The notes under the pieces are model-generated. The model did not search any database. It was not told the DNA's origin and worked only from the letters and a program-made list of their open reading frames with translations. Source: Brevibacterium yomogidense (GTDB taxonomy: Bacteria > Actinomycetota > Actinomycetes > Actinomycetales > Brevibacteriaceae). From it: DNA of 64,000 nucleotides. This document shows positions 24,328 through 32,494 of this stretch, in pieces. The stretch covers positions 152,187 through 216,186 of the forward strand of contig NZ_JABASY010000001.1 in assembly GCF_016107685.1 (NCBI RefSeq). The letters are read 5' to 3'. Each line of letters opens with the position of its first letter. The stretch's first letter is position 1. Made by a program: the position numbers and the translations under genes.

Positions 24328-26022
24328 TCATCGCCGGGTGGCGTCGAAGCTCTGGCTGTCGACGTTCTCTCCGTCGAAGAACTGGGGGTTCCGCTTCACC
24401 CACGCGGCGAGGGCGGGGTCCCGGCCCTCTTCCAGACCCGTGATCGTGTTGTCGTAGAGGTCGCCGTCGTGTGCATAGAGCGGCTTCTCCATCGTCGCGT
24501 CGATCCTTTCCGGGGACCAGCCCTTCTGCGCGAGTGCGTCCCTCTGCTGACCCTCATCCAGGTCGACCGTGATCGTGGCCCAGTGGGGCTGATCGCCGTT
24601 GCGCCCTCCGTCGAGGTCAGGGACGAGGTCCTGTTCATGCTCGATGGACAGCATGTCGACCCCTTCCGGCGGCGTGAAGTCGGTGACGGGCGAACCCACC
24701 GTGAAGGCGGACGTGACGCTCACCCTGTCGCGGAAGTCGTCGTCCGCCAGCAGCGACGCCGCGACGAGGCCGCCCTGCGAGTACCCGACCAGCAGCACGT
24801 CCTCGTCCGGATCGATCCCCGCCTCCTCGATGGCGGTCTTCACCGCCACGTGCTGCGCGGATTCGTGGCCTGCCGCCGTTTCGAGGTTGGTCGTGTGGTC
24901 CGTGGTCTCGTCACCCGCGACAGCAGTGTTCTTCGTGGTCGCGGGGATGTAGACGATGTGCCGCTTGCGCCCGTCCTCCCCCATGATCGACTCGACGCGC
25001 ACCTGACCGTTCTCCAGGCCGCGGGACTGCCTCCACTGCCTCTCCCACAGCTGCCGCACGTTCCGGGGCGCGCGCACCTCGGGGACGCGACCGGTCACCG
25101 GGTCGACGCGGGCCCCTCGCGGTCCCTCCATGACCGGGCGGACGTCGACAGTCCCGTGGTAGCCGGGTCCGCGGCGCAGCGGCTGATCACCGAACAGTCC
25201 GAACGGGGAGAGGCCCACGAGCGCGAACGCGGTGAGCGTCTGAGAGTCCCGGGGGATCAGCCCCCACTCGAACGGCGTGTAGACGAGACCTCCCGGAACA
25301 CCCATGAAACCGGCGACGAACCCGGGAAGCGCGTGCTCGAGGAGCACCCCCGTGACATCCGAGTGCGCGCCCGCCTGCCGCACGGCCCAGCCGGCACCAC
25401 TCTGCAGCGCATCCAGCACCGACTCCGCCCCCCGTCCGGCCAGCTCTTCCACGTCGATCCCGCACACGTCGTCGATGCGGTCGAAGACGCCCGCGTCCTT
25501 CGCCGTGTCCCACACGAACGCGACCCCCTTGCCCACCACCAGCACCTCGGTCGCGGCGATGCCGATGGCCATCACCGTGAGGGGATGGAACAGCACGATC
25601 CTGGCGACGTGCCCCGCAGCGTTCGACACGGTGTTGACGACGAAGCCGAACGAACCGGCGATGATCGCGTCCGCAGTCTCGTAGGCCTCAGCGCTTCCCC
25701 GCAGCGCGATCGCGATCGCACGGATCCGCAGATCCGCTCCGACCGCCCTCGTGAAGAACGCCACGCACGCCGCTTCCAGAGCGATCCCCGTCACGGGGGA
25801 CGCCGCGGCCGCCAGGATCGACGGATCGAGCTCCGCCCGGGCGAGGACCGCGAGCACACCCTCGAACTCGTCCGCGAGCGCGGCGAGGACGTCGGCCTGC
25901 GCCAGCATGTCGTCCAGGCGGGCGGTGATGCCCCCGGCTCCTCCTGTGACAGTGACGTCCTGGTCCGCCCCCGTACTGCCCCGAATGGTCCCTGCATAGC
26001 CCTGATCACGCCGCACCGTCAT
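24328..26022 (-). CDS. Large alpha/beta-hydrolase-like protein, candidate type VII secretion substrate
   Basis: A 564-residue protein in two parts. Residues 35-125 are predicted helical by composition and end in AYETADA, a YxxxD pattern (Tyr114, Asp118) like the ESX/type VII export signal. Hydrophobic stretches follow near 140-170. The C-terminal half has a lipase-type nucleophile elbow LLVGYSQGG (Ser415) and an acidic residue in HEQDLVP (Asp465); a His in LYAHDG could complete a triad. Its ATG overlaps the middle gene by 4 nt. It has no Sec signal. It could be an exported lipase/esterase or an antagonistic toxin. No domain name is certain, and no secretion machinery is in the window. Confidence 0.6.
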   Translation of the reverse strand: MTVRRDQGYAGTIRGSTGADQDVTVTGGAGGITARLDDMLAQADVLAALADEFEGVLAVLARAELDPSILAAAASPVTGIALEAACVAFFTRAVGADLRIRAIAIALRGSAEAYETADAIIAGSFGFVVNTVSNAAGHVARIVLFHPLTVMAIGIAATEVLVVGKGVAFVWDTAKDAGVFDRIDDVCGIDVEELAGRGAESVLDALQSGAGWAVRQAGAHSDVTGVLLEHALPGFVAGFMGVPGGLVYTPFEWGLIPRDSQTLTAFALVGLSPFGLFGDQPLRRGPGYHGTVDVRPVMEGPRGARVDPVTGRVPEVRAPRNVRQLWERQWRQSRGLENGQVRVESIMGEDGRKRHIVYIPATTKNTAVAGDETTDHTTNLETAAGHESAQHVAVKTAIEEAGIDPDEDVLLVGYSQGGLVAASLLADDDFRDRVSVTSAFTVGSPVTDFTPPEGVDMLSIEHEQDLVPDLDGGRNGDQPHWATITVDLDEGQQRDALAQKGWSPERIDATMEKPLYAHDGDLYDNTITGLEEGRDPALAAWVKRNPQFFDGENVDSQSFDATRR

Positions 26023-26756
26023 CGGGAGGCCTCCGGCCCTTCCGCACGACCGTCCGTGTCGAGCCGGTCCGCGGCGTGCGCCTGCACGCGGCAGAGCGCC
26101 TCAGTCAGTTGAGCGACCAGCTCCCGTCGCAGCACTCCGGGCTGCGGATGGACGACGGACCGCACCGCCATCGGCGGGCAGCCTTCAGGCAGCGACCACC
26201 TGCCGACGACGACGGTGTCAGCGGGCGCGGTCGACTCACCGACGAGTTCCGCGAGACGGCCGGCCACGAGTCCCGTGTCGAAGATCCCCAGGAGCAGTGC
26301 ACCCGGCAGCGTTCTCACCTCGCCGCTCAGACCTGGGTCGTAGGGCGCCCACCCCACGAGCACCACGGACGTCTCCGGACCGCACGCGGTCTCTGCGATG
26401 ACGGTGCCTTTCACACCCCGGTACCAGTGGACCGCCCGCACCTGGGTGGATTCCGCGATCGGGAGGGCGAGCGCGCAGAGCCGCTCCCCACTTCCCGACG
26501 AACCGCCACCGATGCGCTCCCCTCCGGAGTCCCCGTCGCCGGTGGGCATCCCGCCAGACGCTCCCTCGCTGGAAGCCCGCGGCCGCTGCGCCGCCCTGAG
26601 CCCGTCCTCCAGCCGCTGTGCCACGGATGCGGGGCGCAGCACCGTCGGCCAGGTGGACTCCCCTCGCAGCGAGGCGGTGAACACGTCGAAGGCGCTCACC
26701 ACCCCCCAGGCCGGCGTCCCTCCCGGTCGCTCGCTCCGCGCCGCGGCACCCGTCAC
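26019..26756 (-). CDS. Uncharacterised middle protein of the WXG-like/hydrolase cassette
   Basis: A 245-residue protein that I do not recognise. A GTG start overlaps the stop of the WXG-like gene (GTGA), and its own stop overlaps the hydrolase start (ATGA), so it must be made in step with both. A low-complexity Gly/Ser stretch at about 70-95 separates an N-terminal segment (AFDVFTASLRGESTWPTVL) from a folded C-terminal part containing VRAVHWYRGVKGTVIAE. There is no signal peptide or membrane helix. By position it may be a dedicated chaperone/adaptor or an immunity protein, but the sequence does not show which. Confidence 0.6.
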   Translation of the reverse strand: MTGAAARSERPGGTPAWGVVSAFDVFTASLRGESTWPTVLRPASVAQRLEDGLRAAQRPRASSEGASGGMPTGDGDSGGERIGGGSSGSGERLCALALPIAESTQVRAVHWYRGVKGTVIAETACGPETSVVLVGWAPYDPGLSGEVRTLPGALLLGIFDTGLVAGRLAELVGESTAPADTVVVGRWSLPEGCPPMAVRSVVHPQPGVLRRELVAQLTEALCRVQAHAADRLDTDGRAEGPEASR

Positions 26757-27115
26757 AGCCCACCTCCGAACGGCACCGGGTTCGGCAGTCCCGGGAAGGG
26801 ACCCGTCCACGGGTCGCCCAGGGCCGATTCGGCGGCGGTGAGAGCGTCGGCCGCCTCCCGCAGGGCTTCGACGTGCGCGATGATCGCGACGACGACGTCG
26901 TCGGCCAGCCCGATGAGGTCGTGCGCGTCGCGCACCCAGGCGTCCAGAGCGCCCTGGAAGGCGCGACCCGCCTGCGCGTTCCAGTCGACCTGCCCCGCCT
27001 GCTGGCCCCGGACGACGAGGGCGCCCATCTCCTGGATCTGAGCAGCCCACACCGTCCTGTCCGCTTCGAGCGCTTCGATCGCAGCACCCACCACCGCCGC
27101 CGCGATTCCCGCCAT
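26753..27115 (-). CDS. Small helical WXG100/ESAT-6-like protein
   Basis: A 120-residue, mostly helical protein. The centre reads VDWNAQAGRAFQGALDAW, which matches the turn region of WXG100-like proteins (a Trp followed by small residues and Ala-Phe) between two long amphipathic helices. The strict W-x-G is replaced by W-N-A. A Pro/Gly-rich tail follows. The start at ATG 27115 has GGGAGG upstream. It is the first gene of a three-gene cassette with 4-nt overlaps, the order expected of a type VII secretion partner followed by its effector. The function is inferred from fold resemblance and context only. Confidence 0.6.
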   Translation of the reverse strand: MAGIAAAVVGAAIEALEADRTVWAAQIQEMGALVVRGQQAGQVDWNAQAGRAFQGALDAWVRDAHDLIGLADDVVVAIIAHVEALREAADALTAAESALGDPWTGPFPGLPNPVPFGGGL

Positions 27116-27374
27116 GGCGGCCTCCCTTCCACTCGGTCCGCGTGTCCTCCGGCCCACCCGGCGCTCTGCCTCGATGCACCCTGCGACCCAGAGTCGGCGA
27201 CACCTTCCGGCCCCGCGACAGGACCGGAGACCTGTGGACGGAGACGCCGCACTCCCCACCCCGCGGCACGCAGCGAGCGACAACCGCGCCGGACCCTGTG
27301 ACCGGAGGAGGGTGAACGGGCGCACGCCTGCGACACGCCGCCGCGCGTGCGCGCCCCCGTGAGAGGATCGCGGT

Positions 27375-28802
27375 ATGACGAACCGTGTGCAGCTCGCCCA
27401 GCTCGACCCCGCCCTCACGCTCGGTCCCCTCGACGGCCGGTACCGCGCAGACACCGCCCCCCTCATCGACTACCTCTCCGAAGCCGCGCTCAACCGTGAC
27501 CGCCTCCACGTCGAGGCCGAATGGTTCATCCACCTCGCGGAATCCGGTGCCGTGCGCGGGACGCGGGAGCTCCTCGAGGACGAGAAGACGCAGCTGCGCG
27601 CATGGGCGGCGGGCTTCGACGGGGAGACGATCGACCAGCTGAAGACCTTCGAGGCGGTGACCGTCCACGACGTCAAGGCCGTCGAGTACTCGATCAAGGA
27701 GTTCCTCGACCAGATCGGTGCGGGCGACCTGTCGGAGCTCGTCCACTTCTGCTGCACGTCGGAAGACGTCAACAACCTGTCGTACGCACTGGGGGTCAAG
27801 GGTGCGGTGCAGGACGTGTGGCTGCCGGCCGCACGGACGCTCATCGACGCGCTGTCGGACATGGCGGAGCAGCTGGCGGACGTCCCACTGCTGTCGCACA
27901 CCCACGGGCAGCCGGCGACGCCGTCGACCATGGGCAAGGAGATCGCGGTGTTCGTGCACCGGCTCCGCCGCCAGCTGACACGCATCGAGGGGACGGAGTT
28001 CCTCGGAAAGATCAACGGCGCGACCGGCACTTACGCCGCCCACGTCGTCGCCTCCCCGGGGGTCGACTGGCCCGTCGTCGCACAGAAGTTCGTCGAGCAC
28101 CTGGGTCTCACCTTCAACCCGGTGACCACCCAGATCGAATCGCACGACTGGCAGGCGGAGCTGTTCGCGGACATGAGCCGCTTCAACCGCATCTGCCACA
28201 ACCTCGCCACCGACATGTGGACGTACATCTCGATGGAGTACTTCACGCAGATCCCCGTCGAAGGTGCCACCGGGTCATCGACGATGCCCCACAAGGTGAA
28301 CCCCATCCGATTCGAGAACGCGGAGGCGAACCTCGAGATCTCCAACGCGCTGCTCGATTCGCTGGGCGCGACGCTCACGACGTCACGCCTCCAGCGCGAC
28401 CTCACGGATTCGACGACGCAGCGCAACATCGGTGTCGCGTTCGGCCATTCGCTGCTGGCGCTCAACAACCTCATCAAGGGCCTGGGCCGACTCGAGTGCA
28501 ACACGGAAGCGCTCGACGCCGATCTGGATCGCAACTGGGAGGTCCTGGCGGAGGCGATCCAGTCGGTCATGCGCGCCGCGTTCCTCCGCGGCATCCCCGG
28601 CATGGACAACCCCTACGAGAAGCTCAAGGAACTGACCCGCGGCCACCGCGTCGACGGGCCGGCGCTCCGGGAGTTCGTGGGCACCCTGGGGCTGCCCGAC
28701 GAGGACGCCGCCCGTCTCGCGGACCTCTCCCCCGCCGCCTACGTGGGCCTCGCCGCGCAGCTGGCGCGCACCGAGGTCACCGCCTGGCGCGCCACTCGCT
28801 GA
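27375..28802 (+). CDS. purB: Adenylosuccinate lyase
   Basis: A 475-residue member of the fumarase/aspartase superfamily that releases fumarate from SAICAR and adenylosuccinate in purine synthesis. The signature GATGSSTMPHKVNPIRFENAE carries the catalytic flexible-loop serine (GSSTMPHKVNP). HTHGQPATPSTMGKE holds the catalytic His, and HFCCTSEDVNNLSYAL the first conserved region. The sequence follows the E. coli-type PurB over its full length, with no truncation. It diverges from the WXG-like cassette and has its own terminator. Confidence 0.95.
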   Translation: MTNRVQLAQLDPALTLGPLDGRYRADTAPLIDYLSEAALNRDRLHVEAEWFIHLAESGAVRGTRELLEDEKTQLRAWAAGFDGETIDQLKTFEAVTVHDVKAVEYSIKEFLDQIGAGDLSELVHFCCTSEDVNNLSYALGVKGAVQDVWLPAARTLIDALSDMAEQLADVPLLSHTHGQPATPSTMGKEIAVFVHRLRRQLTRIEGTEFLGKINGATGTYAAHVVASPGVDWPVVAQKFVEHLGLTFNPVTTQIESHDWQAELFADMSRFNRICHNLATDMWTYISMEYFTQIPVEGATGSSTMPHKVNPIRFENAEANLEISNALLDSLGATLTTSRLQRDLTDSTTQRNIGVAFGHSLLALNNLIKGLGRLECNTEALDADLDRNWEVLAEAIQSVMRAAFLRGIPGMDNPYEKLKELTRGHRVDGPALREFVGTLGLPDEDAARLADLSPAAYVGLAAQLARTEVTAWRATR

Positions 28803-28813
28803 TCCGCCGCCGA

Positions 28814-28838
28814 GGCCCCGGTCGCCACGGCCGGGGCC
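28814..28838 (+). terminator. Terminator hairpin after purB
   Basis: GGCCCCGG (28814-28821) pairs perfectly with CCGGGGCC (28831-28838) around a 9-nt loop, 12 nt after the purB stop. Confidence 0.7.
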
Positions 28839-28909
28839 GACACCATCCCAGCCACGGCCTCGGGCGCCGGGTCAGGTGCCCAGCCCCAGCCACGGCCTCC
28901 GTCCCGGTG

Positions 28910-30259
28910 TCAGCTGCCGAAGAGGTGCGTGAGGTACCGGCTGCCGAACAGACGGCCCGGGTCCACCGCGTCCCGTACGCGCACGAAATCGTCGAAGCGC
29001 GGGTAGAGGGCTGACAGGTCCTCCGCACCCAGCGAGTGGATCTTGCCCCAGTGCGGGCGACCGGCAGCAGCCCGGAGGACCCGCTCGACGGAGCGGAAGT
29101 ACCCGGCCTCTTCGACTGCGTGGTACTGGTGCACGGCGATGTACACGGAGTCCCGGCCGGTCGCGGTCGACAGCGGGACGTCGTCCGCGCCTGCGGTCCG
29201 CACCTCGAGCGGGAAGGCGACGGCACGTCCGCTCGACTCGATGGCCGCCCTCACCTCGCGCAGCACCTCCGCCCCGTCCGCGAACGGGACGGCGTACTCC
29301 ATCTCGCGGAACCGCACGCGGCGGGGCGACACGAACACCTCGTGCGCCGGTCCCCGGTAACGACGGTTCGACGCGAGCACGGTCGCGAACCGGTTGATCC
29401 GGGGCGTCGCAGCAGGAACCGCCCGGCTCAGCTCATTCACGAGCCCCAGACCGGCGTTGTCGAGCATCTCCTCCGCGAGCAGCCGCTGCAGCCGGGGCCG
29501 CCTGCGCACGTCCGGATACGGCCCGGCAGCGCCCGGCGGCACCCGCGTGTTCGACTTCGCGAGCGCCTCGTCCGCGTAGGGGAACCAGTAGTAGTCGACG
29601 TGATCGCAGGTGCGCGCACGGTCCTCGAGCGTCTCGACCATCTCGTCGAACGGGATCCGGGCCTCGTCCGCGACGAGGTCGAAGGCGTCCACACACTGCA
29701 GCTCGATCTCCGTGAGGACGCCCAGGGCGCCCACGCTCAGCCGCGCGTGGTCGAAGAGCTCCGGTTCACGCGTGGGGTCCAGCTCCCGGACCCGGCCGTC
29801 CGCGGTGACGAGCTGCAGTGCCGTCACGAGGCCGGCGAAACCTGTGAACCCGAGCCCCGTCCCGTGCGTGCCGGTCGAGAGCGCCCCGGCGAGGGACTGC
29901 TCGTCGATGTCGCCCTGGTTCGGCAGCGACAGCCCGTACGGCTCCAGCAGGGCGGGGATGTCGCGCAGGCGGGTGCCCGCACGGAACCGCACCGTCTTCG
30001 CAGCGGCGTCGACCGCGACGATCCCGGCGAGGGCGTCGAGGCTCACCAGGTGGCCGTCCGTCGCCGCGACCGGCGAGAACGAATGGCCCGCCCCCACGAC
30101 CCGCAGCGTCTCCCCGTCGGCAGCAGCGTCCGCGACGAGACCGGCCACGGCCCCGGCGGTCGTGGGCCGGCGGAACGAGCGAGGGTGCGCGACGACGCTG
30201 CCGCTCCAGTTCTCGAACCGCGGGAGGGCACTCCCCGCGGCACCCCTGAGAAATCGCAT
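28910..30259 (-). CDS. FAD-linked sugar-lactone oxidase (D-arabinono-1,4-lactone oxidase family)
   Basis: A 449-residue flavoprotein of the VAO family. The N-terminal PP-loop region has VVGAGHSFSPVAATDG, and GALSTGTHGTGLGFTGFAGLV continues the FAD-binding core. The C-terminal half ends in HWGKIHSL and YPRFDDFVRVRDAVDPGRLFGSRYL, the diagnostic ALO-domain ending. Such enzymes oxidise aldonolactones or alditols with O2. The HWGK motif is the conserved substrate-binding site. The ATG at 30259 is used; a GTG at 30286 that overlaps the upstream gene is an alternative. It probably shares a message with the PLP enzyme before it (14-nt gap). Confidence 0.83.
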   Translation of the reverse strand: MRFLRGAAGSALPRFENWSGSVVAHPRSFRRPTTAGAVAGLVADAAADGETLRVVGAGHSFSPVAATDGHLVSLDALAGIVAVDAAAKTVRFRAGTRLRDIPALLEPYGLSLPNQGDIDEQSLAGALSTGTHGTGLGFTGFAGLVTALQLVTADGRVRELDPTREPELFDHARLSVGALGVLTEIELQCVDAFDLVADEARIPFDEMVETLEDRARTCDHVDYYWFPYADEALAKSNTRVPPGAAGPYPDVRRRPRLQRLLAEEMLDNAGLGLVNELSRAVPAATPRINRFATVLASNRRYRGPAHEVFVSPRRVRFREMEYAVPFADGAEVLREVRAAIESSGRAVAFPLEVRTAGADDVPLSTATGRDSVYIAVHQYHAVEEAGYFRSVERVLRAAAGRPHWGKIHSLGAEDLSALYPRFDDFVRVRDAVDPGRLFGSRYLTHLFGS

Positions 30260-30273
30260 TCCGCTCCGCCCGA

Positions 30274-31515
30274 TCAGAAGGTCCACCCGAGTCCCCGGTA
30301 GGTCGGCCACGTGTCGACGACCCTCCCGTCCGAGACTACAGCGAAATGCGCAAGTCTCTCCGCGACCTCGCCCGCCTTGACGTGGCGGAAGAAGACGAAG
30401 TCCCCCGGCCGCAGACGGTCCGCGCTCTTCCCCCGCAGCGGGGTCTGGACCTCGCCGGGCCCCTCCGTGGCGGAGAACTCGAGGTCGGACGGCCAGGACA
30501 CCACCGGCAGCCGGTCGTCCGCGATGGGCCCGGACGCCGTCCACCCGCCCTGGAAGACCACGCACCAGCCCGGCGCGGGCCTGCGGACGACGGGCAGCGC
30601 GAAGTACGCCGCCGGCTCGTGGAGGAAGTCCGTGTAGTGGTCGAACTGGACGGGCGAGTAGAAGCCGGAGCCCGCACCGATCTCCGTGAGTGAGCCCTCC
30701 GCCTCGCTGAGCTCGAGCGACCCCGTCCCGCCCCCGTTGACGAACTCGAGGGGCGCCACTTCCCGCACCGCGCGCACCGCCCGGGTGCGGCGCTCCGCGA
30801 GGTCCGCGATGCTCCGGACCTTCAGGTGGCGGATGAGGGGACCCTTGAGCCCCACACCACGGTCCGGCAGCCCTGCGATCTGAGCTTCGTAGGCGAGGAT
30901 CCCGACCAGCCGGAAACCTGGGCGCCGCACCACGTGCTGCGCGAACTCCTTCGCCTGCTCGGGCGTGTGCAGGGGCGACCGCCGCACACCGAACAGGAAG
31001 CTCGGCCCGGTCTCGAACGGCCCGATCCGCGTCCCCGCGTCGAACTCGAGCGCGATCCGCACCGGTGAGTCGACTGCCTGCCGCGACGGGAGGGTGCGGC
31101 GCACACCGTCGATCATCTGCAGCTGCTCCGGCGAGTCCGCGACGAGTGTGATCGTCCGGAGGAGCTCCTCGTCCTCGAGCAGCTCCCGCAGAGCGCCGCG
31201 CTCCACCGTCGGGTAGCCGACGACGATGTCGTCGATCCCGCGCTCGCGGGCGAGGCAGACGGCTTCGGCGAGGCTGTACGCGAGGACGCCGGTGAACCCG
31301 TCGTAGGCGAGGATGTGGTCGACTGCCGCCGGCACGCGCAGCGACTTCGAGGCGACCCGGATCGCGAGGCCCCCCGCGCGTTCCCGCATCTTCACCGTGT
31401 TGCGGTCCATCGCGTCGAGATCGATCACGCCCAGGGGGCCGTCGAGCCCCTCGATCGCCGACCTCACCGATACCGGGGGATACTCGCCCCCGCTCGGGAC
31501 TTCGCGCCTCTTCAT
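30274..31515 (-). CDS. PLP-dependent alanine racemase/D-threonine aldolase-fold enzyme
   Basis: A 413-residue fold-type III PLP enzyme. The cofactor lysine lies in VASKSLRVP near residue 57. FVNGGGTGSLE binds the PLP phosphate, and GAGSGFYSP is a third conserved block of the D-threonine aldolase/amino-acid deaminase branch. The C-terminal metal-binding region (His/Asp) of D-threonine aldolases is only partly discernible, so racemase, deaminase or aldolase activity remains open. A perfect palindrome TACCGATCGGTA lies 25 nt upstream of the start. It is followed by the sugar-lactone oxidase. Confidence 0.75.
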   Translation of the reverse strand: MKRREVPSGGEYPPVSVRSAIEGLDGPLGVIDLDAMDRNTVKMRERAGGLAIRVASKSLRVPAAVDHILAYDGFTGVLAYSLAEAVCLARERGIDDIVVGYPTVERGALRELLEDEELLRTITLVADSPEQLQMIDGVRRTLPSRQAVDSPVRIALEFDAGTRIGPFETGPSFLFGVRRSPLHTPEQAKEFAQHVVRRPGFRLVGILAYEAQIAGLPDRGVGLKGPLIRHLKVRSIADLAERRTRAVRAVREVAPLEFVNGGGTGSLELSEAEGSLTEIGAGSGFYSPVQFDHYTDFLHEPAAYFALPVVRRPAPGWCVVFQGGWTASGPIADDRLPVVSWPSDLEFSATEGPGEVQTPLRGKSADRLRPGDFVFFRHVKAGEVAERLAHFAVVSDGRVVDTWPTYRGLGWTF

Positions 31516-31539
31516 GAGTGGGAGTCTAGGGCGGAACCC

Positions 31540-31551
31540 TACCGATCGGTA
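31540..31551. promoter_or_regulatory. Palindrome TACCGATCGGTA upstream of the PLP enzyme gene
   Basis: A 12-bp perfect palindrome 25 nt before the start codon, where a repressor would block transcription or initiation. Its length allows chance occurrence, so it is only a candidate. Confidence 0.3.
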
Positions 31552-31704
31552 CTCGCCGTTCGCTTTTCGGTCTTCTCAGGGGCCCCCCTCCACGCCGGGG
31601 TGGCCGCGGCGCCTGCATCGTCGCTGATCACAAGCTGCTTTGCGGTTAACTGCAAGCTGGACTCACTGTCGCTCGCAAGAGGATTTCACGTCCGCCCGCC
31701 CCGG

Positions 31705-32442
31705 TCAGGCGGTCGTCGCGTACTCGAGGACCGGGCGGCCCGCACTGCCGTAGCGGGGACGGCGCTCCAAGAGGCCCACGTCCGCCATGGCCTCGAGGTA
31801 CCGGCGCGCGGTGACGCGAGAGACCCCGATCCGGTCGGCGGCCTCGGCGGCGGAGTACCCCTTCTCCGCCAGCAGTTCGAGGATGTGCTCCTGCACCGCG
31901 TCGGGCACGCCCTTGGCCCGCTGCGGGCCGCTTCCTGCGCGCAGGCCGTCGACCGCCGCGTCCACCTGCGACTGGGTGATCTGCCCGTTCCCGCACTGCT
32001 CCGCGTCCAGCGACAGGCGGAAGCTGCGGAACGCCTCGAGCTTCGTCTTGAACACGGGGAACGTGAAGGGCTTGAGTATGTAGTGGACGACGCCCAGGGA
32101 CAGCGCCTCCTGGACGACCTGCATGTCGCGGGCCGCGGTCACCGCGATCACGTCGACGGGCACCTTCCGCGCGCGGAGGTTCCGCACCAGCATGAGCCCG
32201 TGGCCGTCGGGGAGGTTCATGTCGAGGAGGACGAGGTCGACCCGCGAGGAGTCGATGCCGATGATCCTGTCGGTCAGCGCCGCCAGCGCGTGCTGCGCAT
32301 TCCGTGCGACGCCCACGAGGTGGAAGCCGTCCACCCGGTCGATGTACGCCGCATGCGCCTTCGCCGCGATCTCCTCGTCCTCCACGACGAGCACGCCGAA
32401 GGACTGTGAAGCCTCATGCGTCGATCCGGTCACGTTCGCCAT
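31705..32442 (-). CDS. CitB/DcuR-type response regulator
   Basis: A 245-residue two-component regulator. The receiver opens with VLVVEDEE and carries the phospho-acceptor Asp in LVLLDMNLPDGHGL, a Thr/Ala switch in IAVTAARD and a conserved Lys in ILKPFTF. The C-terminal part is a helix-turn-helix (GYSAAEAADRIGVSRVTARRYLEAM) of the DcuR/CitB type, not the OmpR or LuxR type. Such regulators control C4-dicarboxylate or citrate uptake. It follows the histidine kinase by 52 nt. No dicarboxylate transporter is adjacent. Confidence 0.88.
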   Translation of the reverse strand: MANVTGSTHEASQSFGVLVVEDEEIAAKAHAAYIDRVDGFHLVGVARNAQHALAALTDRIIGIDSSRVDLVLLDMNLPDGHGLMLVRNLRARKVPVDVIAVTAARDMQVVQEALSLGVVHYILKPFTFPVFKTKLEAFRSFRLSLDAEQCGNGQITQSQVDAAVDGLRAGSGPQRAKGVPDAVQEHILELLAEKGYSAAEAADRIGVSRVTARRYLEAMADVGLLERRPRYGSAGRPVLEYATTA

Positions 32443-32494
32443 GCGATCACCGTAGATCCCCCCGCGGCTGTGCGCCAGTGCCGTCGCTTCCCCG

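Noticed and set aside
26756..28199. Upstream extension of the middle cassette gene to a 726-residue frame
   Set aside because: The extension runs antisense through purB. The GTG at 26756 with the 4-nt overlap is the natural start.
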